Both the position numbers and the translations under genes were made by a program. From assembly GCA_902494545.1 (NCBI GenBank), contig CABUTP010000036.1, positions 1 to 9,913 of the forward strand: a stretch of 9,913 nt of DNA, given 5' to 3'. The notes beneath the pieces were generated by a model that had not been told where the DNA came from, searched no databases, and saw only the letters and a program-made list of their open reading frames with translations. This DNA is from an uncultured Collinsella sp. GTDB lineage: Bacteria > Actinomycetota > Coriobacteriia > Coriobacteriales > Coriobacteriaceae. Position 1 is the first letter of the stretch. Each line of letters opens with the position of its first letter. Positions 1 through 5,399 of the stretch are shown piece by piece.

Positions 1-1
1 C

Positions 2-523
2 CGCCTGCTGCGCGAGGAAGGGTTTGAGCCCACGATTTGCTGGACCAACCCCAATATTCAGCCGCGCGATGAATGGCAGCGCCGCTTGGACGAGCTGCGC
101 CGGTGGTGTGCCGACGGCGGCATCGAGCTCATTGAGGCAGGCGAAGACCGCGAGCGCTGGGAGGCCGGTGTGGCCCCGTTGGGCGCCGATCGACCCCGTC
201 GCTGTCGTGCGTGCTATGCCCTGCGTCTGGCCGAGGCGTGCCGTGTGGCCCAGGAGCACGGGTTTGAGTTTGTGGGCACGACGCTCGCCGTCTCGCCGTA
301 TCAGCTGTTCGATACCTGTAATGACGTGCTTGAGCGCTTGGCAGCGGCACATGGGCTCACCCCGGTCATTCGCGATTTTCGCCCGTATTACCCCGAGGCG
401 ACTCGCCGTTCGCGCGAGCTGGGCATGTATCGACAAAACTACTGTGGTTGCCGCTTCTCGGCTGTCGAGGCGGCCATGGACCGCGCCCGCATCCGCGACG
501 AGCGCAAAGCCGCCAAAAAGTAG
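2..523 (+). CDS. queH: Epoxyqueuosine reductase QueH (5'-truncated by window edge)
   Basis: QueH catalyses the last step of queuosine synthesis, reducing epoxyqueuosine in tRNA to queuosine; it is the iron-sulfur, non-cobalamin alternative to QueG. The reading frame is open from base 2, so the N-terminus, including the usual CCAPC cysteine motif, lies outside the window; 173 residues remain of a family usually around 200. Visible family marks, counted from the first complete codon, are NPNIQP near residue 16 (family NPNIHP), RCRACYALRL at 67-76, TTLAVSPYQ at about 93-101, and YRQNYCGCRFS near 143-153, which carries the two conserved C-terminal cysteines. There is no internal start to prefer; the TTG at 86 is simply a leucine codon in frame. 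queA follows after 64 bases, in the same pathway. Family identification is firm; only the length is incomplete. Confidence 0.92.
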   Translation, partial: RLLREEGFEPTICWTNPNIQPRDEWQRRLDELRRWCADGGIELIEAGEDRERWEAGVAPLGADRPRRCRACYALRLAEACRVAQEHGFEFVGTTLAVSPYQLFDTCNDVLERLAAAHGLTPVIRDFRPYYPEATRRSRELGMYRQNYCGCRFSAVEAAMDRARIRDERKAAKK

Positions 524-551
524 TTCTTTTGGGCTGGCGGCCTGCTAGGAT
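524..551 (+). promoter_or_regulatory. Possible queA promoter
   Basis: The gap between queH and queA contains TGCTAGGAT at 543-551, an extended -10 type element (TG, one base, then TAGGAT at 546-551). A weak -35 (TTCTTT, 524-529) lies 16 bases upstream. It would give a leader of about 30 bases before the GTG at 588. Neither box is a strong match, so queA may equally be co-transcribed with queH. Confidence 0.3.
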
Positions 552-587
552 GTAGAGCGGACTTTAGCTATATAAGGAGTATCCGAC

Positions 588-1805
588 GTGTCTATGCGTA
601 CCGATGATTTTGACTACAACCTTCCTGAGGAACTGATCGCCCAGGCTCCTGCCGATCCGCGCGACTCCTGCCGCCTGCTGGTGGTGGATCGCAAGGGCAC
701 CCACGCTGGAACGCCGCTGGAGCATGGCGGTACCGTCGAGCACCGCATCTTCCGCGACATCATCGACTATATCGAGCCGGGTGACGTGCTCGTCATCAAC
801 CAGACGCGCGTGATGCCGGCCCGCCTGATTGGTCGCAAGGCAGGCTCGGGCGGCGTGGTCGAAACGCTGCTGCTCAAGCGCCGCGAGGACGTGGATCCGC
901 TGGGTCACGTTTGGGAGTGCTTGGTCAAGCCGGGCAAGCGCCTAAAGCCCGGCGCTCAGATTGAGTATCGTGCCGGTGGCGCTCATGCGCCCGAGGGGGC
1001 TCCCGTGGTACTGACGGCTGAGGTCGTCGACTTTGTCACCGACAGTCGCGGCGGCCGCCTGGTGCGTTTTGAGCCGGCTGGTTGCAATGCCGCCGGCGAG
1101 CCGCGCACGCTCGACGAGGCCATCCATGCTGCCGGCCACGTGCCGTTGCCGCCCTACATTACCGATTACGAGGGCGATCCCGAGAAGTACCAGACTGTCT
1201 ACGCCATGAAGGAGGAGCACTCGGCTGCCGCTCCCACGGCGGGTCTGCACTTCACGCCCGAGCTCATGGCCGCTATTGAGGCCAAGGGTGCGAAGTTTGC
1301 CGCCGTCGAGCTCGAGGTCGGCATCGATACCTTTCGTCTGGTGGAGGAGGACGACCCCACGCAGCACGTGATGCATACCGAGCGCTACCACGTATCGCAG
1401 GAGGTGGTTGACGCCGTGCATAAGGCGAAGGCCGAGGGGCATCGCGTAATTGCCGTTGGTACCACCGCGGTGCGCTCGCTCGAGAGCGCGTTTGACGCGG
1501 ACGCGCCGGTGTCCGATCCGGCTGTGACGGCGCGCTATTTTGAGGGCCGTGAGGACGGCGCCGACACGCTCGGCCGCGGTGACATCGTGGTGCGCGAGAA
1601 CGCGACGACGCAGCTCTACCTCATGCCTGGCTCGACTTATCACGTGGTCGACGCGCTGATTACCAACTTCCATGTGCCGCGCTCCACGCTCATGATGCTC
1701 GTGAGCGCGCTTGCCTCCCGCGACCAGATCATGGATGCCTACGCCGCCGCCATCGAGGAGCGCTACCGCTTCTTCAGCTTTGGTGACGCCATGCTCATTT
1801 TGTAG
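588..1805 (+). CDS. queA: S-adenosylmethionine:tRNA ribosyltransferase-isomerase QueA
   Basis: QueA transfers and isomerises the ribosyl group of S-adenosylmethionine onto preQ1 in tRNA, forming epoxyqueuosine. The 405-aa product shows the family signatures in order: FDYNLPEELIAQ at 8-19, NQTRVMPARLIGRK at 71-84, YQTVYA at 201-206, AAPTAGLHFT at 214-223, VGTTAVRSLES at 290-300, ITNFHVPRSTLMMLVSA at 358-374, and RYRFFSFGDAML at 392-403. The GTG at 588 is preferred because AAGGAG at 574-579 lies 8 bases before it; the ATG at 594 would leave a spacing of 14. It is longer than the usual 340-360 residues, mainly through an extra segment at about 301-340. The stop codon runs directly into a hairpin. 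It lies next to queH and is separated from tgt by a 3.6-kb block. Confidence 0.96.
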   Translation: MSMRTDDFDYNLPEELIAQAPADPRDSCRLLVVDRKGTHAGTPLEHGGTVEHRIFRDIIDYIEPGDVLVINQTRVMPARLIGRKAGSGGVVETLLLKRREDVDPLGHVWECLVKPGKRLKPGAQIEYRAGGAHAPEGAPVVLTAEVVDFVTDSRGGRLVRFEPAGCNAAGEPRTLDEAIHAAGHVPLPPYITDYEGDPEKYQTVYAMKEEHSAAAPTAGLHFTPELMAAIEAKGAKFAAVELEVGIDTFRLVEEDDPTQHVMHTERYHVSQEVVDAVHKAKAEGHRVIAVGTTAVRSLESAFDADAPVSDPAVTARYFEGREDGADTLGRGDIVVRENATTQLYLMPGSTYHVVDALITNFHVPRSTLMMLVSALASRDQIMDAYAAAIEERYRFFSFGDAMLIL

Positions 1806-1833
1806 GTTACGGCGTTTTACAAACGCCGTAACC
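1805..1833 (+). repeat. Post-stop hairpin of repeat element, copy A
   Basis: A perfect 13-bp stem (1805-1817 with 1821-1833) has a 3-base loop. It begins on the last base of the queA stop codon. It has no T-tract, so it does not look like a simple intrinsic terminator. A sibling with the same frame (GTTACG, variable bases, TTT) but different, still fully paired, bases follows the dehydrogenase gene at 5038-5065. Both are followed by the same GGCCGACGCTGC box. Confidence 0.8.
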
Positions 1834-1952
1834 GGCCGACGCTGCAAACCCGCCAGAGCGGCAATCTGCCTTTCAACTTCGGCGGCATGACCAGAAGGTC
1901 AATGCCGCCTTGTTTCAAGGCACCTTGCTCGCTCTGACGGGTTTTCGCTGAC
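1834..1952 (+). repeat. Structured nested-stem intergenic element, copy A
   Basis: The layout is a conserved left box GGCCGACGCTGC (1834-1845), then an outer stem of 15 positions with one mismatch (1846-1860 with 1930-1944). A middle stem of 6 bp follows (TGCCTT 1867-1872 with AAGGCA 1917-1922). The inner stem of 12 bp (1881-1892 with 1897-1909) has a bulged A at 1901 and the loop AGAA. Last is the right box TCGCTGAC (1945-1952). Internal-loop sequences CAATC, TCAACTTC, GTTTC and CCTTG recur in copy B. The inner stem is followed by TTGTTT, so it could also serve as the queA terminator. Confidence 0.8.
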
Positions 1953-1981
1953 TTTGCCAAGGCATCGGCGTCGCCGTTGTT

Positions 1982-2028
1982 GGCACCTGGGGACGTTCCT
2001 TTTGTGCCGGCACCTGGGGACACTCCTT
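1982..2028 (+). repeat. Two tandem REP-like 20-base repeats
   Basis: GGCACCTGGGGACGTTCCTT at 1982-2001 recurs at 2009-2028 with 18 of 20 bases identical, a period of 27. GGCAC at 1982-1986 can pair with GTGCC at 2004-2008. Repeats built around CTGGGGAC remind me of REP sequences mobilised by RAYT transposases, but no such transposase is in the window. Confidence 0.55.
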
Positions 2029-2042
2029 ATGTCAAGAGATCA

Positions 2043-2069
2043 GTGCAAGAGGGATAGGTTGCCTTGCAC
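2043..2069 (+). repeat. Small inverted repeat (7-bp stem)
   Basis: GTGCAAG at 2043-2049 is the reverse complement of CTTGCAC at 2063-2069, with a 13-base loop. It lies between the REP-like repeats and the large palindrome in the convergent gap between queA and the coiled-coil gene. No function can be assigned. Confidence 0.4.
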
Positions 2070-2078
2070 CAATCAAAA

Positions 2079-2145
2079 AGTTGCGGTGAGATGGTTCTTG
2101 AATTGGCCTTTTTGAGGGCTAAACAGGAACTATCTCACCGCAACT
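2079..2145. repeat. Large palindromic repeat, family P, copy 1
   Basis: Arms of 22 bases (2079-2100 and 2124-2145) begin AGTTGCGGTG and pair at all positions if two G-U wobbles are allowed in a + strand transcript. The 23-base interior has a small inner hairpin (TTGGCC with GGGCTAA, one bulge). The element lies 26 bases from the stop of the minus-strand coiled-coil gene, in a convergent intergenic region. A sibling sharing the AGTTGCGGTG start and the inner-hairpin plan is at 8244-8312. There is no T-tract on either side. Confidence 0.8.
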
Positions 2146-2171
2146 GCGTTGGGGCGTTTTTGGCAACCGGC

Positions 2172-3938
2172 TTACTTGCTCGCGAACAGCCAGATTGCGA
2201 TGATCACCAGGATTGCGGCGATGATGCAGACGATGGCTCCGGTGAATTTGACGCGTGAGTCGCGGGTTCGCTTGCGCACGTCGTCTTCGGCGGCCTCGAG
2301 CTGGGCAACTTCGCGCTCGGTCTCGGTATGCTCGGCCTTGTCGCGTGCCAAGGACCCGGCGAGCGATTCGGTGATCTCGGGATGGTCGTGCACCTCGGTC
2401 GCCTGCTCGATAATCGACTGCGCATGCGCTGCATCTGCCCGGGCGTTTGCGATGGCCTGCTCTTGCTCGCGGCGTGCCTTGTCCTGTGTGGCGATCTTTT
2501 CGCGCAGCTCGCGCTGGCGCGTCGCGGCGGCAGTTTTTGCGGACTGCAGCTCGTCGCGCGCGGCATCTGCCTCAGCCGTTACGGCCTGGTGTGCTCGTTT
2601 AGCGTCGGCGATAGGAGCTTGTGCCTGCTCGACGGCCTGCTCGGCGGCGGCAAGTGAATGCTCAAGATCGGCGGTCACACGCGGAATGTCTTCCTCGGCC
2701 TTGCGGAGGGCGTCGGCAGCGTCGGAGATTTGCATAGACAATTCGCTGGTGCGCACGGTGTAATTGGCGGGATTTGCCGAAGGGTTGCGCTGCAGCTCGG
2801 CATACTCGCGACGCAAAGTCTCGAGCTGTGCGCGCGTAGCATCGGCAGTTTGTCGTGCGGCGGCGACACCGGCATCGCGCTCAGCCTTCACTTTGTCGCG
2901 GATGCGCTTGGAATCCTCAAGGCGACGAACGAGGCGGTTGCCGGTCTCGCGCGAGCTCGCCTCGCGGGCTTCCACGGCGTCGAGTGCAGCCTTCAGGTGG
3001 AGCTCGGTCGCATCGTCCTCTGCCTTCATTTGCTCGAGCTGGCCCTTGAGCTCCGTCGCTTTGGCGGCATGGGCATCACGGTTAATTTCAGCTGCCGCAG
3101 CGGTCTTCTGTGCCGCGGCAATCGCCTGGCGTTGAGCGGCGATGATCTGATCGTAGCGGCCTGCGATGTCCTGGCGCGTCTCGAGCTCCTCTGCCTGGTC
3201 GGCGATGCGCTGCTCAAGCTCGGCTAAATGGGCGCGGGCATCGGCGAGTGCCTTCTTGGCGGCGTTCATCTCGCGCATGGCCGACGCGCCCTGGGCGATA
3301 AAAGTGCCCACGGCGTTAGCGGTGTTTGAGACGGCGCTCCCCAGGTCGCGGCTCGTGGCGGGAGCATGCGAGGTGGTCGGGTGCGCGGCCTCGGCGGCAT
3401 TCGTATCGGCAGTCTGCGGCGCGGCGATATTGCCGGTGCCGCCTTCGATCACGGAAAAGCCCGCTGCGTGCGGGTCGACCGCGTCCGCGCCGATCGTGGG
3501 GTGCTCGAGTTGCAGGAACGAGGGCATGGTACTGCCCTGGTCGGCAACCGGGGTCTCGCCGGGCACAAACGTCGAGGCAGCCTCGGCGGCTTCCTCTTCT
3601 TCAGCGTCGACATCGGCATCGGCGACGGCGTCCTTCATCGCTTTGACGGCATCCATCATGGAGTCCATGACGGCGTCGAGCTCTTCTTCCGAAGACACCT
3701 CGATGGGGGCCGCTGGTTGCTGCGGGGCGGCGTCCTTTTCGGGGGCGTTGTCCTGAGCGGCCGAATCGTCGTTTTGCTCGTCGGCATCTGCGGCCGCAGG
3801 GATCTCCGTTGCAGCGCCGTTATCCAAAGTGGCGTCGTCGACGTCGGTATCATTGCAGGTCACAGCGTCAGTATCTGCGGCGACGTCTGCGGAATCATCA
3901 ATATGCTGTTGAGTCTGGGGGTCCAGCTCGTCTGTCAT
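2172..3938 (-). CDS. Tail-anchored acidic coiled-coil membrane protein, unknown function
   Basis: I do not recognise a characterised family. From the chosen start the protein has 588 residues. Residues 1-135 are very acidic and low in complexity, with an SSEEELDAVMDSMMDAVKAM helix near 82-101. Residues 136-215 are Ala/Thr/Pro-rich and probably disordered. Residues 220-560 are long Ala/Glu/Lys/Arg/Gln helices typical of coiled coil, broken near 384-393 by NPSANPANYT. A basic stretch (RKRTRDSRVK, 555-564) precedes one hydrophobic helix at about 565-585, leaving only a few residues beyond. There is no signal peptide, so the bulk should be cytoplasmic and tethered by its C-terminus. The ATG at 3938 is chosen because GAGGAG lies 9 bases upstream; the frame stays open to 4061, but that extension has no such site. 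Charge bias could place it among structural or SMC-like coiled coils, but that is unsupported. Confidence 0.8.
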   Translation of the reverse strand: MTDELDPQTQQHIDDSADVAADTDAVTCNDTDVDDATLDNGAATEIPAAADADEQNDDSAAQDNAPEKDAAPQQPAAPIEVSSEEELDAVMDSMMDAVKAMKDAVADADVDAEEEEAAEAASTFVPGETPVADQGSTMPSFLQLEHPTIGADAVDPHAAGFSVIEGGTGNIAAPQTADTNAAEAAHPTTSHAPATSRDLGSAVSNTANAVGTFIAQGASAMREMNAAKKALADARAHLAELEQRIADQAEELETRQDIAGRYDQIIAAQRQAIAAAQKTAAAAEINRDAHAAKATELKGQLEQMKAEDDATELHLKAALDAVEAREASSRETGNRLVRRLEDSKRIRDKVKAERDAGVAAARQTADATRAQLETLRREYAELQRNPSANPANYTVRTSELSMQISDAADALRKAEEDIPRVTADLEHSLAAAEQAVEQAQAPIADAKRAHQAVTAEADAARDELQSAKTAAATRQRELREKIATQDKARREQEQAIANARADAAHAQSIIEQATEVHDHPEITESLAGSLARDKAEHTETEREVAQLEAAEDDVRKRTRDSRVKFTGAIVCIIAAILVIIAIWLFASK

Positions 3939-4234
3939 AGGCATGTGCTCCTCATCGTTGTTTGTCACCCTATGATAAAGTCTCGCGCCGACATCCCGCG
4001 CGCTGCAGCAAAGTTTCAAAACGTGTTCGAAGGCTCGCGTCGATAGCAAAAACTCGGCCACTTTATCCAGTTTGTACTTGACAATCCCTTCGCCGAAAGA
4101 CGTTGCGCCGTTCGCCTGCCATGGGCTTTATTTTTCACTTGAAGAAGCTAAAGTTGCATTTCAGCTTTTGGCGCGTTTATTTTGGATGCGCGCAGTCGGC
4201 GGGCGTGCCCGTCGCGATTTTGAAAGGACTTCGT
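3939..4234. promoter_or_regulatory. Divergent intergenic region with a candidate dehydrogenase promoter
   Basis: These 296 bases separate two divergent starts. On the + strand TTGCAT (4154-4159) and TATTTT (4178-4183) with an 18-base spacer form a plausible promoter, giving a leader of about 45 bases before the dehydrogenase. TTGACA at 4078-4083 has no matching -10. On the - strand TATCAT (4 of 6 to consensus, 3977-3972) lies a suitable distance before the coiled-coil gene, but its -35 is unconvincing. A near-perfect CGGGC-GT-GCCCG palindrome sits at about 4200-4211, before the ribosome binding site. Confidence 0.35.
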
Positions 4235-5035
4235 ATGGGACTTTTCACTGGTAAGACCGTGATCGTCACCGGCGGCGGCAAGGCCACGCTTAAGGACGGC
4301 TCTGCTGGCTCCATCGGCTACGGCATCGATATCGCTTTTGCCAAGGAGGGCGCGAACCTCGTCATCACCGGCCGCAACGTCGCCAAGCTCGAGGCCGCCA
4401 AGGAGTCTCTCGAGGCTGAGTACGGCGTCAAGGTTCTGCCTGTTCAGGCCGATATTTCTGCCGGCCAGGACAACGAGGCCGTCGTACAGAACGTTATCGA
4501 CAAGGCGATTGAGGAGTTCGGTCGCATCGACGCCGTCGTCAACAACGCTCAGGCCAGCGCCTCGGGCGTGACCATCGCCGACCACACTATGGACCAGTTT
4601 AACCTGGCCATTTACTCTGGCCTGTATGCCACCTACCTGTACATGCAGAAGGCCTATCCGCACCTGAAGGAGACCAAGGGCTCTGTGGTCAACTTTGCTT
4701 CGGGCGCCGGCCTGTTTGGTAACTATGGCCAGTGCAGCTATGCTGCCGCCAAGGAGGGCATCCGCGGCCTGACCCGCGTCGCCGCCAACGAGTGGGGCAA
4801 GGACGGCATCAACGTCAACATCGTGTGCCCGCTTGCCTGGACTGCTGCGCTCGAGAACTTCCAGGATGCTTACCCCGAGGCGTTCAAGGCCAACGTCCAC
4901 ATGCCGCCGGCGGGCCACTACGGCGACGTCGAGAAGGAAATCGGCCGCGTGGTCGTTCAGCTTTGCGGCCCCGACTTTAAGTATATGAACGGCGAGACCG
5001 TCACCCTCGAGGGCGGCATGGGCCAGCGGCCGTAG
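4235..5035 (+). CDS. Short-chain dehydrogenase, probable 12-alpha-hydroxysteroid dehydrogenase
   Basis: This is a 266-aa classical SDR that should interconvert a hydroxyl and a ketone using NAD(P)H in the cytoplasm. Visible elements are the Rossmann glycine motif starting TGGGK at 12-16 and ending GSIGYG at 25-30, ITGRN at 44-48 (an Arg after strand 2, favouring NADP), NNAQ at 103-106, and a catalytic triad of Ser156, Tyr169 and Lys173 (YAAAK). The end is TLEGGMGQRP. From memory, the stretches NNAQASASG, IYSGLYAT, NFASGAGLFGN, GQCSYAAAKEGIRGL and the C-terminus closely match 12-alpha-hydroxysteroid dehydrogenases of bile-acid-transforming clostridia, which oxidise the 12-OH of cholate derivatives. 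An insertion of about seven residues (TLKDGSAG) lies in the cofactor loop. The ATG at 4235 has GAAAGGA just upstream; the longer frame from 4103 has no comparable site. Substrate is inferred, SDR membership is certain. Confidence 0.85.
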   Translation: MGLFTGKTVIVTGGGKATLKDGSAGSIGYGIDIAFAKEGANLVITGRNVAKLEAAKESLEAEYGVKVLPVQADISAGQDNEAVVQNVIDKAIEEFGRIDAVVNNAQASASGVTIADHTMDQFNLAIYSGLYATYLYMQKAYPHLKETKGSVVNFASGAGLFGNYGQCSYAAAKEGIRGLTRVAANEWGKDGINVNIVCPLAWTAALENFQDAYPEAFKANVHMPPAGHYGDVEKEIGRVVVQLCGPDFKYMNGETVTLEGGMGQRP

Positions 5036-5037
5036 GG

Positions 5038-5065
5038 GTTACGCGGTTTTACCAAACCGCGTAAC
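5038..5065 (+). repeat. Post-stop hairpin of repeat element, copy B
   Basis: A perfect 12-bp stem (5038-5049 with 5054-5065) has the loop TACC and starts 2 bases after the dehydrogenase stop. Compared with copy A at 1805-1833, the central GGCG has become GCGG, with the matching change on the other arm. Position relative to the stop codon and the following GGCCGACGCTGC box are the same. Confidence 0.8.
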
Positions 5066-5066
5066 G

Positions 5067-5185
5067 GGCCGACGCTGCGCGGGCCGCATTTGGACAATCT
5101 GACGTTCAACTTCAAGGGCGCGACCGAAAGGTCAGCGCCCTTTCGTTTCACGTCACCTTGTCTCAAATGCGGCCCGCTCGCTGAC
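5067..5185 (+). repeat. Structured nested-stem intergenic element, copy B
   Basis: The order of parts matches copy A: left box GGCCGACGCTGC (5067-5078), outer stem of 14 perfect bp (5079-5092 with 5164-5177), middle stem TGACGT (5100-5105) with ACGTCA (5150-5155), inner stem of 12 bp (5114-5125 with 5130-5142), and right box TCGCTGAC (5178-5185). The inner stem has the same bulged A (5134) and a GAAA loop. Stem bases differ widely from copy A but stay paired; CAATC, TTCAACTTC, GTTTCA and CACCTTG are retained between stems. The GAAA tetraloop fits a + strand RNA. The inner hairpin followed by TCGTTT could also terminate the dehydrogenase transcript. Confidence 0.8.
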
Positions 5186-5216
5186 TTATGCTCAACCTGC
5201 GGCATCATTTTGCTTG

Positions 5217-5275
5217 AAGGCACCTTGCTCGCTCTGGCGGGTTTTCGGTGTCGGTGCCATAACATCGGCGTTGCC
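5217..5275 (+). repeat. Partial copy C of the nested-stem element (right half only)
   Basis: Bases 5217-5275 align without gaps to 1917-1975 of copy A and its flank, 50 of 59 identical by my count. The right outer arm (CGCTCTGGCGGGTTT, 5230-5244) is a perfect complement of copy A's left arm, but no matching left arm lies upstream here. Copy B directly precedes it, so B may have inserted into or replaced the left half of C. Confidence 0.7.
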
Positions 5276-5356
5276 TTGGCTGTTGGAAATGATCCCAATG
5301 ACTATGACCCCTTTGCACCAGTTTCTGTCGAGTCGGTGCTTCTTGCGGGTTGCCCG

Positions 5357-5390
5357 TATAATGGTTTGCGTATGAACCGCAACCAAGGAG
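5357..5390 (+). promoter_or_regulatory. tgt promoter -10 and ribosome binding site
   Basis: A consensus -10 box TATAAT is at 5357-5362, but no good -35 is found 16-18 bases upstream. AAGGAG at 5385-5390 lies 9 bases before the tgt ATG. The predicted leader is about 30 bases, so tgt probably has its own promoter after the element B/C region. Confidence 0.55.
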
Positions 5391-5399
5391 TTCCAGTTT

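Noticed and set aside
942..1847. Long minus-strand open frame opposite queA
   Set aside because: It mirrors a strongly supported gene in GC-rich DNA, has no family motif, and lacks a ribosome binding site; it is an antisense shadow.
1834..1952. Assigning the nested element to the Rfam Collinsella-1 RNA motif
   Set aside because: I recall that such a motif exists but not its sequence well enough to match it; without a covariance-model search the name would be a guess.
1982..2028. CRISPR array
   Set aside because: There are only two units with a 27-base period and no unique spacers of constant length; it fits a REP-like repeat.
3166..4046. Plus-strand open frames opposite the coiled-coil gene
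   Set aside because: Their Ser/Ala/Gly-rich or Arg-rich products are complements of Ala/Glu/Asp-rich codons; the minus-strand product has coherent acidic, coiled-coil and membrane segments and a ribosome site.
3939..4061. 41-residue N-terminal extension of the coiled-coil protein
   Set aside because: The frame is open, but the start at 3938 has GAGGAG at good spacing and the extension has no comparable site.
4103..4234. N-terminal extension of the dehydrogenase
   Set aside because: SDR proteins of this type begin with a few residues before the first strand, and the ATG at 4235 has a clear ribosome binding site; the extension overlaps the likely promoter.
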